Source of the DNA: Coenobita brevimanus
Taxonomy: Eukaryota > Arthropoda > Malacostraca > Decapoda > Coenobitidae
Assembly: GCA_032717465.1 (NCBI GenBank)
Contig: CM064669.1
Span: forward strand, 51,034,694 to 51,098,693
Direction of reading: 5' to 3'
Length of the DNA stretch: 64,000 bases
Below are positions 43,128 through 55,539 of this stretch, one piece after another. The notes under the pieces are model-generated. The model was not told the DNA's origin. It was given only the letters and a program-made list of their open reading frames with translations, and did not search any database. Position numbers and translations under genes: made by a program. Position 1 is the stretch's first letter, and the number at the start of each line of letters is the position of its first letter.

Positions 43128-43400
43128 CACCACCACCAGCCTTCTACCACAACTACCACTGCCCCCTACTACCACAACTACCACTGCCCCCTACTACCAC
43201 AACTACCACTGCCCCCAACTACCACAACAACCACTGCCCCCAACTACCACAACAACCACTGCCCCCAACTACCACAACAACCACTGCCCCCTACTACCAC
43301 AACTACCACTGCCCCCTAGTACCACAACTACCACTGCCCCCTGCTACCACAACAACCACTGCTCCCTACTACCAGAACTGCCACTGCTTCCTACTACCGC
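43128..43400. repeat. 25-bp minisatellite
   Basis: About ten copies of a unit near CCACTGCCCCCTACTACCAC with ACAACTA, highly conserved at 43150-43340 then decaying. Confidence 0.93.
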
Positions 43401-43860
43401 AGCTTCCACTGCTCGCTACTGCCACACTAGCCGAATACCACCACCACCACCACCAAACTACCATCCTTAAGGTACTACCTCACAAACACCACTATTCCCT
43501 ATTAACACCACCACCACCACACCACACATCCACACGGATGCAGTCACACAACTACCACACACTGCTTCCTACTCCCACAATAGAAGAACACCACCACCAC
43601 CACCACCGTCTTATCCTACCACACAACTCCCCAAAAAACACCACAAGAACACCCACACCTACCCTGCCATATACCAACCACACAACAAATACCACTGCTT
43701 CCCACGCCCACACTAGCAGCACACCACCACCACCACCACCACCACCATCAAGATATGGATTGGTCGGCGTCCCTCCCCCCAAATGCCAAACACACACACA
43801 AACACACACACACACACGCTGCCTCAACCCCTGTCGCCTCGCCTCCCCTCCGCCGACCAT
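43401..43860. repeat. CCA-rich low-complexity tract
   Basis: (CCA)n at 43438-43455, 43508-43522, 43590-43607 and 43722-43747, plus a CA run near 43790-43817. Confidence 0.9.
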
Positions 43861-43929
43861 AATAACACTTCAGAAGGGTATTATTTTATCGGTGTTTCGT
43901 TTCCGGTATAAAATGGTGATAGAACGTGT

Positions 43930-45260
43930 TTTATGAAGGGTCTGGAGTGTTATGTCCCCTGTGTTATGTCGTCTTGTGTTATTCTAGTGTTAAACCTTAA
44001 GTCTATTGTTCTCCTGCCGTAATAACACACAACCCTACTTCAGAACAGTCCTGCTTTATCAGTGATTTGTTTCCGGTCGTCAAGAGTGGTAGGGCGTATG
44101 TTGTGAAAGTCCTGCCTTGTTAAATACCATGTGGTGTGTCGTCTAGAATTGCGCCTGTGTCATACCTCATGTCGCGAAATAGTGTCATATACTGCTGAAG
44201 GCCTACATGCAGCGCCATATAGAATTGTGCCAGTGTCATACCCCGTCTGGTACTTCTGTCATACCTCAGTGTTGTGTCAGAGAGTGTCCTATCTTTTTCG
44301 TTTTCTGTCATAAGAAGTGATATCTCTCGGGCTTTGAAGTCGTGCAGTGCCATACTACATTCCTGCGTTGTGTCAGCTTCATACCTCGTTTACTGTCACT
44401 TGCCATACCCCGTTTTGTCATACAGTGCTTGATATCGTGGAGTTGGGTGTCATATTGCCGTTATGGAGTCTTACAGTGTCATATACACCGTGTTCTGGCA
44501 GTCATACTTCGTCTGCTATAGTGCCCCTTGTTATACCACATGTTGCGTCGTAAAGTGTCGTGCAAATACTTATTACTGTGCCGTTGGGTGTCATATCCTG
44601 TGCTATGAAATTCGTGTCAGTGTCATATTGCCAGTAGTGCCTGGGAAGCCTTAACGTTATATCCGGTGTTGTGCCATAGGAAATATTCTGTGTTATGCCG
44701 TGAGTGCCACTGTCATACCCCGTGTTGTTCCATCCGTAGTGTCACTGTCAAACCCTGTGTTGTGTCATGAGTGGTATTTTAATCTTGTGCCAGCTAGTGT
44801 CAGTGTCAAACCCCCTGTTGTGCCACTGTTGTCATTGTTAAACATCCTCGTGTGTCATCTAGTGCTACTGTCATCTCTGGTGTGGGTTTTACAGGGCAAT
44901 GCGTATATCTCAGTCAGTGCTCTAGGTATTCGAAACGATGGTCATCACTGCTCCCTGCCACATGTGTCAAGTGTCATGTGTCGCCTCGATCGTTGAGCCT
45001 CGTATTGTGCCCTCTAGTGCCATTGTCATACCCAGTGTTGTGCCATGAATTCATATCCAGTGTTATATGAAGTGTGGAATCTTCGTGTTATGCCGTGATG
45101 ATGTGCCTTGGTCAGTCCCGTATGCTGTTTAGTGCCATACAGTACCATGTCAGTAGTGTATTGTGACAAGCCTTGTGTTGTATCGTGTAGCAGCGGCATA
45201 CGTAACATATTTGTCATATTATAGTGTTGTGTCTGGTCTTCAGCCATATATATCATGTAT
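43930..45260. repeat. 1.3-kb degenerate satellite around TGTCATAC
   Basis: Phrases such as GTGTTGTGTCAT, AGTGCCACTGTCATACC and CCGTGTTGTGCC recur roughly every 30-45 bp with heavy divergence. Short ORFs through it are not genes. Confidence 0.8.
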
Positions 45261-45313
45261 TATTTACTGTGTAATGCTGTTATTTGTCCAGAGCGGCTCA
45301 GGTATAAACCATA

Positions 45314-45429
45314 GAGGACAGAGCCAAGCAGCATACTATTTCGAGGACAGAGCCAAGCAGCGTACTATTTCGAGGACAGAGCCAAGCAGCATACTATTTC
45401 GAGGACAGAGCCAAGCAGCATACTATTTC
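45314..45429. repeat. 29-bp tandem repeat, four near-identical copies
   Basis: Units starting GAGGACAGAGCCAAGCAG at 45314, 45343, 45372 and 45401, each ending TACTATTTC. One base differs in the second unit (GT for AT). Confidence 0.96.
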
Positions 45430-45720
45430 ATGTACCACTCTACCCCTCTACGTTGCAGTACCACTTATTCTTTATAGTCGTGTACTGACGGGAGAACCTT
45501 TGCTGTCAGAAACATAAATTGCCATCCATCTTGCCCTTTTTGTGGGAGTCAGTGGGCTGGTAGTGTACTCTCTTGCCGTACATCGATCAGAACTTTTCTT
45601 AGTTTGGTGTGGCCATTTGTCGTAGTTCACCCATCTCAGTGTTATGCTATACCGCCTGCTGTTCAGTGTCTTCACATATTTCAATTGGCCACACCGTTTT
45701 TTTTTTTTCTTAGCGTTATT

Positions 45721-45723
<3 letters not shown>

Positions 45724-45781
<58 letters not shown>

Positions 45782-45915
45782 GCAGCTGCTCCCTGAACCC
45801 GTAGTATACTTGGTCTAAACACGACAGTCAGAGGCCAGACATAAACAGTCAGCAGTCCTAGCGGAGATTGTACGCTGGTAACTTGCATCCCGTGTAGATT
45901 TGAGGCAGGATTTAA

Positions 45916-45952
<37 letters not shown>
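45724..45952. repeat. AG and TG microsatellites
   Basis: (AG)n 45724-45778 and (TG)n 45920-45952. Confidence 0.97.
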
Positions 45953-45955
<3 letters not shown>

Positions 45956-45989
45956 GCGGTGAAACTTCAGGTCATGTTCTGAGTGACAG

Positions 45990-46165
45990 GATTTCCAAAC
46001 ACCTAATCCTTGGCGATTTATTTTGCACATGACACCTCAGCATTTCACCTGTATGTTATTGATGCCAGCTGTCTCGGTATTAAAATGAAAAAAATACCAT
46101 GGAAGAGAGTGCTGCGGGATAATGTACAGACTAAATCGCTATGGAGGAGGTGCCACGACACTTCC
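45990..46165. mobile_element. M2 MITE copy
   Basis: AAACACCTAATCCTTGGCGA, TTTATTTTGCACATGACACC on the left; GACTAAATCGCTATGGAGGA, GGTGCCACG on the right. Confidence 0.82.
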
Positions 46166-46318
46166 TATGCCACCAAGTATACGGGCCTGACACTGTAAAG
46201 AAAAAAAATGTAAGTTACCAGGAACGGAAATATTACGAAAATATAGCGTTAGTAACAAGTGGATTTAAGGACACATGTTGCAAAGGCTAAGTCTCTATTT
46301 AGATATTGCTTTATGCGC

Positions 46319-46420
<102 letters not shown>

Positions 46421-46548
46421 AAATGAGTATACCGAATTCCGCTGGTCAGCCTGCATTCGCTATGACCAAGGAATGAGAGCACAGTGCAAGCAGGGAGGTA
46501 TTGATGTGAAAGAGACCAGCGTTGCAAAGCTCTCGACCTGAGCAGTTG

Positions 46549-46880
46549 AGCTGTGTGCAGTGTACAGTGAACAGGTGTTGGATACTGTGAAGAAATGTGC
46601 ACTGAGGTCTGTGTAATGTAGGTACTTTAAGCAGTTGTTGGATACTGTGAAGAAATGTGCACTGAGTTGTATGTAATGTACTTTAAGCAGGTGATGGTTA
46701 CTGTGAAGGAACGTACACTGAGCTGTATGTAATGTGCAGTTGATGCTTACTGTGATGAAAATGTGCTCTGACCTCTGTGTAATGTACTAAAACACTTGAT
46801 GGTTACAGTGAAGAAATGTGCACTGAGCTCTGTAATGTACTAAAACAGTTGATGGATACAGTGAATATAGGCACTCTGTA
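46549..46880. repeat. ~62-bp tandem repeat
   Basis: Five to six units with GATACTGTGAAGAAATGTGC, ACTGAG, TGTGTAATGTA and AAGCAGTTGTTG; copies shorten towards the right. Confidence 0.88.
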
Positions 46881-47440
46881 TAAATTCAAATGTTTCCACT
46901 TACCAAGCATTACCTGGATGAACAATAACAGCAGTGTAAAAAATAACAAATGGCAATAACGAGAAAATACATGAGGACGAAGCAGTGACGGTAAATAACC
47001 AAAATACCAAGATCAATAACAGGTTGGACTTTGTTTCGTCAGGGTAAATGACTTCAAGATAGAGTTATGAAAAGTAAACAATATGAAGGAGGGTTGTTTC
47101 CGTGTTTAATTCTGGCTTTATATTTCATGTATGTCTAACTGACTGCTTTAGTACCAGTGGTGATGGGAAGGTGTCTAATTTAACCACCCGGAAGTAATTA
47201 AAACAGGTAAATGAACTAATAAAACCATCATAATGAGGTAAAAAGGAAGAGAAACCTGTGATATGTTTGGTTTAAGTGGTTTTTGTGTTGTCATTTGAAA
47301 ATTAGGTTGTATTGGCCGAGTTCCCTCGTTATAGTGCCATACCTGTTGAAGACCATAGTGCCACACCTGCTCATTACCGTAGTGCCACACCTTCTCATTA
47401 CCATAGTGCCATTCCTCATTCCTCGCGTTTTGCCATATAC
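46881..47440. other. Non-coding stretch
   Basis: GTGCCACACCTGCTCATTAC-like phrases at 47330-47415 form a short ~27-bp repeat. Nothing coding. Confidence 0.55.
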
Positions 47441-48620
47441 TGTAGAAAGGTGATGGGAGGGAGGGAGTGGGGTGGAGATACAAGGAAGGGAGGAGAGAGA
47501 GATGGGGGAGATTGAGGGGACGAAGTAGTGTTGGCGGGAAGGGGAAATGGAGGGGTGGGGAGGTGACGGGGAGGAGTGGAAATGGGGAGATGAGAGGATG
47601 AAATGATGATGGCAGGAGGGGGCAATGGGTGGGGAGGAGGGAATGGGGTGGGGGTGTCAGGGAAGGGAAATGGAGATATGGGGGAGGGAGGGAAGGAGGG
47701 CTGGGATGGTGATTGACAGGTGGGGTGAGGAGAAGGAAGAGGAAGTGGGTGGTGGACAGGGGTAAGAGGTAATGATGTAGAAAGGGTAGGGGAGAATAAA
47801 GGACTGGAGGTTTGGGGTGGGAGGGAGGGAGGGGAAGGGGAAGAGAATGGGAAGGGAGAGAAGCGGAGAGGGAAGGATAGGATGGGAGGGAGGGGGAGAA
47901 GGTGAATAGAGTTACAACACGAGGTAATGGCGGAAAGAAGAGAAGTTAGGTGAGATGAGGAGAGGAGGGGAGAGAAGAGAGGAGAGAAGGAGGGATAAGA
48001 TGGCAGGGAGGGGAGGGGGGAGAGGGAGAAGGTGAATGGGGCACAAAATTCGATAATGGTTTGGAAAGGCTAAGGGAGAATAAGGGCCAGAGGTCTGTAG
48101 TAAAGAGGTGGGGGAGGGGTTGTGGGTGGGGGGGAGGAGAGGAGAGGGATAGAGAGAGGAATGAAGAAATATGGTGAGGACAGAAGAAAAACGGGGAAAG
48201 GAGAGAAGAAGAGGGAGAGAAGTGGAGGAGAGGCAGGGAGAATAGAGAGGTAAAGAGGGAGGGGAGAGGGGAGGAGGGTAGGAGAAGCAGTAGAGGAAAT
48301 GAGGGAGGGGAGAGGAGAGGAGAGGAGGAGAAACAGAAGAGGTAAAGAGTGATACACACAGGGAGAGGAGAGGAGTTCGGTAAGGAGGGAGGGAGAGAGG
48401 GGAGGAAAGAACAGTAGGAAGAAGGAAGGGAGGAGTGGTGAGTGAGGGTGAAAGATTGGAGATATGGGAGAGGTCGAGTGTGTGGAGGGGTGGAGAGAGA
48501 GTGGAGATGAATGGGGAAGGAAGAAGAAGAAAGGGGGGTGAAGATGAATGGGAGGGAAGAATTAGAGAATGAGGAGGTGAGAGGGAATGAACGTGAATAA
48601 GAAGGGAAGAGCTGAGAAGG

Positions 48621-48667
<47 letters not shown>

Positions 48668-49066
48668 TTGTGTACGAGAAGAACTGAGAAGGAAAGATAG
48701 TAAATGAGGAGGGAAGAAATAGTAAGAGAGAAGAGAGAGAGAGTGAACGAGAAGGGAAAGAACTGAGAGAGGAGAGAGATGAAGGTGAATAAGGAGGAGA
48801 GAAAAAAGGGAGAAAGATGAATGGAGAGGGAAGGAGAGGAGGGTGAAAGTGGGAGGGAAGGGGAGACGAGAGCAAGGATGAAGGTAGAAGAAGAGAGGAG
48901 AAAAGAGAGGAGAGGAGAGAAGAGAGGAGAGGAGAAAAGAGAAGAGAGGAGAGGTGAGAAGAGGAGGTGGAGGAGAGGTGGGAAGTAGGAAAGTGAGGAG
49001 AATATTTTTGGAAAGAGGGACATGGACAAGATCTGATAGGGAAGAGTAGGAAGAGATTGGAAAGAT

Positions 49067-49132
<66 letters not shown>

Positions 49133-49223
49133 GATTGATGGTGGAGGGTGAGGGTGAGGGAGAAGCTTTGTAATGAAGAGTGAGGGAGCGGTGGACGGAA
49201 AGTGATGGGGGAGTGGGGATATA

Positions 49224-49280
<57 letters not shown>

Positions 49281-49300
49281 GGATGGGATGGAGAGGAAAA
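47441..49300 (+). repeat. 1.9-kb nearly uninterrupted purine tract
   Basis: GGAGGGAGGG, GAGAGGAGAG and AGAAGAG units dominate; pyrimidines are rare. Embedded (AG)n runs lie at 48627-48661, 49070-49127 and 49230-49277. The 531-codon - strand ORF (poly-Ser/Leu/Pro) is a composition artefact. Confidence 0.95.
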
Positions 49301-49302
49301 AA

Positions 49303-49303
<1 letters not shown>

Positions 49304-49345
<42 letters not shown>

Positions 49346-49660
49346 AACGTAGATAGTCAGAGATAGCCATTTGAACATCACAGGTGAATAAACCACACGC
49401 TGATACACTAACCGAGATGCTGCGATAAGCGAGTGTAGGGAAGAAGAGGGGAGTGTGTGTGTGTGTAGTGGGTGTGTGTAGTGGGTGTTTGCAGTGATGA
49501 TAGACACATACAGACTCCATGCCTACCTGTGCTGTCATCTTCCCTTACCTGGATCTGGTTAGTGTGATGGATTATTATTATTATTATTATTATTATCATC
49601 ATCATCATCATTATTATTGCTACTACTACTACTATTATTATTATTATTATTATTATTACC
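49304..49660. repeat. TG run and ATT/ATC mosaic
   Basis: (TG)n 49304-49342; (TTA)n/(TCA)n at 49570-49615; (CTA)n/(TTA)n at 49620-49660. Confidence 0.93.
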
Positions 49661-49865
49661 ACTACTACGACGTATAGATGGTAGTGTTGTAGTGATGGTT
49701 AAGTGATGGTAGTGATGATGCCTGTATAGCACTTAAGTGGCTGTGATATTGAAGAGAGAGGGTCAAGCTGTGTTCATGAGAGGGGTCATTGTGTTGCTGC
49801 AGCTGCTGACTCTTCCGGATACCACACGTCCGGTTGGAAGCCTAGTTTTAAATGTAGGATTGTTT

Positions 49866-49975
49866 AACAGGAGGGCAGCGAAATGGCAGGGGACAGGGAG
49901 ACATGGAGGCGATTTGTTTGTGGCCACCCCTTTTGGGATTAAGGCGTATGGCTATAGATAGATAGGTAGATTGTT
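49866..49975 (+). mobile_element. LT tail copy 10
   Basis: AGGAGGGCAGCGAAATGGCA, GGAGACATGGAGGCGATTTG, TTTGTGGCCACCCCTTTTGG, GATTAAGGCGTATGGC, then TATAGATAGATAGGTAGA. This is the cleanest 3' end of the family. Confidence 0.85.
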
Positions 49976-50068
49976 TTCTTCTGATGGAACTGGATCACTC
50001 ACATAAATGGTAAATCGTGGTTGCATAAATTTGATGATCCTTAGTTATGTGATGGGAATGAGTTTTCT
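49976..50068. repeat. D3 repeat copy, inverted
   Basis: TTTTCTTCTGATGGAACTGG, TAAATCGTGGTTGCATAAAT and GGGAATGAGTTTTCTCGG, starting directly after the LT tail. Confidence 0.75.
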
Positions 50069-50083
50069 CGGATACCATACTCT

Positions 50084-50397
50084 CTTTATTCTAACTTGGC
50101 CTAAAATTGCTGTCTCTCCATGTTGCAGACTGAGTTGTAACAAGCGATTAACACTAGAATATAATGCTAGTCATAAAGAAGTGCCATGGAAGGGATGTAG
50201 AGCCATAGTGTTGAATACCGAGTTGTAACAAGAGGTTAAACACTAGAATATACTGTACTTGTAATGCTAGTCATGAAGAAGTGGCACTTTAAAGGATGTA
50301 GAGCCATACTGTTGTCTAATTCTGCCATCGAGCCACGTGAATTAAACAGTAACAGGACAAAGCTCTTGGCCAGGTTAAGGTAAAAGGATTATAGTAG
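50084..50397 (+). mobile_element. M1 MITE copy with duplicated core
   Basis: CATACTCTCTTTATTCTAAC left end; GCTAGTCATAAAGAAGTGCC and GCTAGTCATGAAGAAGTGGC, about 98 bp apart, each preceded by AGTTGTAACAAG and CACTAGAATAT; right end GGCCAGGTTAAGGTAAAAGG. Confidence 0.88.
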
Positions 50398-50451
50398 CTC
50401 TCACGGTGCGGCTGGAGGGGGGAGGATGTGGTTCATGATGTATCGGTTCAC

Positions 50452-50670
50452 GTAATTATGTAATTTGCGTAAACACCGAGGATGAGATGGAGGGGGGAAG
50501 TGGAGGGGTCTATGAGAGAGGGGGGTGTTTATAAGTTGGGAGGGGGGGGGAGGGCAGCAAAATGGCAGGGGACGGGGCAACATGGAGGCGATTTCTTCGT
50601 GGCCAACCCTTACTGGATTAACCCGTCTGTGTATAGATAGATAGATAGATAGATAGACAGACAGACTTGT
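50452..50670 (+). mobile_element. LT tail copy 11
   Basis: GAGGATGAGATGGAGGGGGG, TTTATAAGTTGGGAGGGG, GCAGCAAAATGGCAGGGGAC, CAACATGGAGGCGATTTCTT, then (GATA)n and (GACA) at 50635-50667. Confidence 0.85.
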
Positions 50671-51130
50671 ATGCGCACATCGGTATGAGTTATTTTTCTT
50701 ATATTTTCCACCAGTTATTGACCATCTAACACTGCCACACAATCTAGCTCATTTCACAGTTGTTATGGAGCCACAATTACTGGTGACCTTATGGGGTAAT
50801 TGTGAGGAAGGCCATTGTCGCCCAGAACAATATCAGCAACTCCACTGCTTAAATATTGGACCCACGTTGATAGGGCATTTTTTAGCTCTCAGATTTAGCC
50901 CTAGTATCACTTGCGTTACTTATACGGCAAATCCCTGGACGTCGTGTGTGTGTGTGTGTGAGAGAGAGACTGGCAATTTTAATGTTGTGTGGGTGAGTGG
51001 GGTGTGATGGTGTATGTACAGGATACGGCGCAGATTCGCTTAATAGTTTTCCTTCCTCTGTGTCCCTCATCTTCCTGTGAGTGAGAGAGTTGATGGCTGG
51101 ATAGGGGCGTGGATTTGGCAGGGCAGCACA
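50671..51130. other. Non-coding stretch
   Basis: A short TG/AG run at 50945-50968. No gene seen. Confidence 0.55.
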
Positions 51131-51628
51131 GTTTCCTTTACATTTTTTAGTGACAGGGAGGGAGAGAGACGTTGGAAGGCAGGGAGGGAGTAAAAGAGAG
51201 AGGGAGACTCTTATTTTTGAAGCTGTAGGAAGAGAAGCAGGGAGGGAGAGAGACGTAGGAAGGGAGGAAAAGAGGGAGGGGGAAGGTAAGAGAGGGGGGA
51301 GATTGTCATAGTCGAGGTTGGACCCCCAAATTCAGGGACAGAAAGGAAGGGAGGGGTACGTAAGGAGGGAGGAAAATAGAGAGTGAGGGAGGGAGGGAGA
51401 GAGTAAGAGAGAGGGGGAGATTGTCATTTTCGAGGATGGATCCCAGACAGAGAGAGAGAGAGATTTTTAAGGTTGTCTGGCTACAATTCCATGCACCTGG
51501 TGGTGGAATGACTCTCCTTGCGTGCAGGTATGTGCTAGGGTGAATCTCCTTACCTGTGTTGAGTGAGTGAGCGAGGTGGTGGCTGGATACGACTTTTGAC
51601 TTAGGCAGCCCATCGTCTTGAGCGTCAG

Positions 51629-51685
<57 letters not shown>

Positions 51686-51960
51686 TTTTTTAGGCCGGAC
51701 CCCCAAGTTTAGGGAGAAAAAACAAGGGAGGGAGAAGTGTGGAGGACGATAGGGAAGTAGGGAGGAAGAGAAAAAGAAGGAAGAACAAAAAGAGGGAGGG
51801 AGAAAGTAAGCGTTGAGGTTTGACCCCCAAATTTAGGGAGGGAGGGAGAGAGAAGGGAGAGAGAAAAAGGAGGAGGGAAGGAGGGAGTGAACGAGAAAGG
51901 CGGAGGAGAGGAAGAGAAGAAAGAGTTGAAAGAGAAGAAGAAGAGTTGGATGAACCTCTT
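51131..51960 (+). repeat. Purine-rich tract with ~130-250-bp repeats and AG run
   Basis: GAGGTTGGACCCCCAAATTC, GAGGATGGATCCCAGAC and GAGGTTTGACCCCCAAATTT mark repeated modules at about 51313, 51433 and 51817; (GA)n at 51632-51681. Confidence 0.85.
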
Positions 51961-51974
51961 TGTGTGTCTTACGT

Positions 51975-52270
51975 TGCTGTAGTATTGTTTTCATCTGATG
52001 GAACTGACCCACTCCAACAGGTCAATAAGTCGTGGTAGCGTGGAATTTGATTGGTGTTAAGAATGAGTCTCCTTGGTTACTAGCAAATTTACCCTACAGT
52101 ACAGTCTGGCTACACTTCTCACAACTCAGTAGGTCCTGGTTGCATGGATTTTTCTTAGGCGAGTTGGGAATGAGTCTCCTTGGTTACTAGTCAGATTTAC
52201 CCTACTAGACGAGTTAGGAATGAGTCTCCTTGGTTGCTAGGCAGATTTACTACATTTGGCCATCTGCTTA
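51975..52270. repeat. D3 repeat, inverted, with tandem internal units
   Basis: TTTTCATCTGATGGAACTGA, then GAATGAGTCTCCTTGGTTAC with TAG three times at about 52059, 52171 and 52219, so the core block is triplicated. Confidence 0.8.
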
Positions 52271-52380
52271 AGTGAAGGGAGTTACGGATCTTCGTCAGCT
52301 GAGAACAAACGCGCATTGATAGGGAAGGGGATATTCAGGAAGGGAGGATCCTGTTACAACCCAGGGGCATCCAGTCGTAA

Positions 52381-52393
52381 TGTGTGTGTGTGT

Positions 52394-52463
<70 letters not shown>
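52381..52463. repeat. TG microsatellite
   Basis: (TG)n of about 80 bp with two TA interruptions. Confidence 0.97.
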
Positions 52464-52464
<1 letters not shown>

Positions 52465-53071
52465 AAATACTCGCTTCTCTTCACCTTCTTTATGGTCTTC
52501 AAGTAAGTGGTATTCTAGAAAAGTGTGTATCGTATAGTGCACACCGTCTGTCTGTATTGAATCTGGCGCATGGAAGAGGAATGCAAGCGCTGTAGATTGG
52601 CGTTGCTGAGACGGTGTTTGTCCGAGGAATTTCATAACATATTGAGTCACAGCGCTGAGTGTATAGTGCTGAGTGAGCCGGTGCTGGAGTCAAGTAGGAG
52701 AGTCAGCAGTGCGTTCAGTAAAAAAATAATAATATTAAATGACTAAAAGTATCGTTACAGAATGAAGAGTTTAGAAGTATAGAGGTGTAGAGAATTTCCC
52801 GGATAATGCACTGAGGAAGCCGAGTTATTCACCTACCCGGCTCTACATACGTCCCTCTTTCATATCACGAGAGACAAGGGCAGTGTGCAGCAGGAGGGTA
52901 ACTTTGACCTGCAGTCTACCGGGTGCAGATTTAGCTAACCCTGGGATTGTAGCTACTGTTTTCGTTACCAGTTATTTCTCCCTGTATTCTTTTACGTAGA
53001 TGAAATATATGGCGTCATTCTGAATTGTTAAGTCACTAGGGGTTATGACATGTCTAACCCATTGTACTCGA
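52464..53071. other. Non-coding stretch with D4 repeat
   Basis: D4 at 52893-52972 (GAGGGTAACTTTGACCTGCA, CTGGGATTGTAGC). No gene seen. Confidence 0.55.
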
Positions 53072-53269
<198 letters not shown>

Positions 53270-53329
53270 CTTTCATCCTGTCTCCAGGTGATTTTATAGC
53301 TTATGAGAGATGCTGAAGTGGGTGAATTA

Positions 53330-53420
53330 GCAAAATCCGTGATCACCCCTTTATTGCCAGGGGACTCATTGTAAGCTGAATAAAATCGTCTGGTGGCCGC
53401 AAGAACGAAATCGTCCCTAG
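53330..53420. repeat. D5 dispersed repeat
   Basis: CCCTTTATTGCCAGGGGACT and GAATAAAATCGTCTGGTGGC. Confidence 0.5.
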
Positions 53421-53589
53421 ACAGAAGAGGGTAAACACATAGCAGTGCCACCACGAGAAGGCGCCTCTCTCCAGTAGAAATGAGATTGAAATGCCACTCG
53501 TGGTGTGAAGTTGTGTGAAGGATTGTAGCGACGGTTTCTTGACCTTCTCAGTGTTAGTAAATGTTTATGTTCGTTGTGATTGCTGTAAT

Positions 53590-54430
53590 GAAACTTGTGG
53601 TGGTAATGGTGGTTGTGGGAATGTTGGTGGTGATGACAGTGGTGGTAATGGTGGTTGTGGGAATGGTGGTGGTGATGACAGTGGTGGTAATGTTGGTGGT
53701 GGTGATGATATTGGTGATACAGGAATAGTGATGGTAGGAATGTTAGTGGTGATGACGGTGGTGGTAATGTTGGTGGTGGTGGTGATGATGGTGGTGGTAC
53801 AGGAATAATGATGTTAGGAATGGTGGTGGTGATGACAGTGATTGTAATGTTGGTGGTGATGGCAGTGGTGGTAGAGTGTTGAGGGTAGGAATGGTGGTGG
53901 TAGTGAGAATGTTGGTTGTATAAGAATAGTGGTAGTAGGAATATTTATGGGGTCGGAATGTTGGTAGTGAGAATATCGGGGTCACAGAGGAAGCTAGTAG
54001 TGTTGGTGTGGAGGTCGTAGCTAATGGGAATGGTGGTAGAATAAGAATGTTGGTAGTGAGGGGTATTGATGTCACAGGGTAGGTAGGAATATTGGTTGTG
54101 TTAGTAGTGAAGATATTGATGTCGCGGATTGGTAGGAATGTTGGTAGAATAATAATATTGGTAGTTGGTGTCAAAGAGTAGGTAGGAATGTTTGTAGTTG
54201 CTGCGGTGTCGATAATGTTGGTGTACGGATTGTGGTACTAGGAATTTGGTGGTTGGTGTCACAGGTCGGAATGTTGGTAGTTGCTGCGGTGTCGATAATG
54301 TTGGTGGACGGATTGTGGTAGTAACCGTGGGGCGTTAGTCACGTAATGTAACAGTCTCGATGTTGGTAGGCGGAATTGTGGTAGGGAAGTGGGTGGTGGT
54401 GGTGGTGGTGGTTGACGTGGGTATAATTTA
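53590..54430. repeat. GGTGGTAATGTTGGTGG degenerate repeats
   Basis: Units of about 24 bp (GGTGGTGATGACAGTGGTGG, TAATGTT) to 53880, then GGAATGTTGGTAGT-type ~30-60-bp units to 54380; (GGT)n at 54391-54412. Confidence 0.88.
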
Positions 54431-54567
54431 GGGATATATTATGGCCACTGGTGGTTGTAATTGAGGTTATTGGTTGATTTTGGTTATGGTTGAAAAATGG
54501 AGGAATCTTTTAAAAAGCTTGTATTGGCAGGTTGCAAAGTGTGTTGGTGGTGGGAGAAGGTTTTAAT

Positions 54568-54570
<3 letters not shown>

Positions 54571-54606
<36 letters not shown>

Positions 54607-54699
54607 GTATTTGTTGTTCATCGTCATCATCATCATCATCATCATCCTCATCATCATCATCTTCGTCCTCGTCTTCTTCTTCTTCTTCTTCTTCATCTT

Positions 54700-54749
<50 letters not shown>

Positions 54750-54808
54750 TGTTTCTTATACTACTACTACTACTACTACTATTGGCTGGTGGTGGTGGTG
54801 GTGGTTAA
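54571..54808. repeat. ATT, ATC, CTT and CTA trinucleotide mosaic
   Basis: (TTA)n, (TCA)n, (TTC)n, (TTA)n, (CTA)n and (GGT)n follow each other with sharp borders. Confidence 0.95.
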
Positions 54809-54914
54809 TGTGGATGTATATTTCAGGGTTACATTATGTCCTTTGAGAGTTACATGAAAAGGTTACAGCTGAAGTGGGTACGTTTAGGTGAGTCTTGATG
54901 AAGTGTTGTGATAG

Positions 54915-54921
54915 TGTGTGT

Positions 54922-55006
<85 letters not shown>
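54915..55006. repeat. TG run joined to AG run
   Basis: (TG)n to 54951, then (GA)n to 55006. Confidence 0.97.
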
Positions 55007-55008
<2 letters not shown>

Positions 55009-55104
55009 GTTATAATAGTGAAGTCTCAGCACTCCAATCCCTGAGGTCCAACTCTCTCCTTTGTCACTACATCTAATGAAGCCACACCCTCATCCCATGG
55101 CAAT

Positions 55105-55275
55105 CGGAGGCTTCTTAACACCTCTTCCTTGGCGATTTATTTTATTACACCTTAACATTATCCTGTATGTTATTTGTATCGTTTTGGAAATAGTTTGCAC
55201 CAGTCACATAAAAGTGGATATTTAAATGTAATGAGCAGAATGAATCGCTATGGAAAGGGTGCTATGAAATATTCC
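55105..55275. mobile_element. M2 MITE copy
   Basis: CTTCTTAACACCTCTTCCTT, GGCGATTTATTTTATTACAC on the left; GCAGAATGAATCGCTATGGA, AAGGGTGCTATGAAATATTC on the right. Confidence 0.85.
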
Positions 55276-55539
55276 ACACCTTCGAACCGTCCATACTGAA
55301 TAATGAGGTGATATTATTGAGGTTGTGCGGATAGAATAAAATTGTCTTAACGAAATGCAAATCCATAAACTGTTCCCTGCACCAACTAGGGACCCATCTC
55401 GCGATTTTATGATATGCAGTCCTGTGTTATACTCGTCCACTCCTGTACTGCACTCAGGTGATGATATTTGTTGTTAAGTTTGATGGTTGTAGTGATGCTT
55501 ATTATAGTGACTCGATCAACGAATTGCAGTGCCTGTGGT

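Noticed and set aside
43128..43860. CRISPR-like array of regular repeats
   Set aside because: Units are direct 25-bp minisatellite copies without unique spacers, in a clearly eukaryotic setting.
47912..49507. 531-codon - strand ORF
   Set aside because: It is the pyrimidine complement of a purine tract and encodes only Ser/Leu/Pro low complexity; absence of stops follows from composition.
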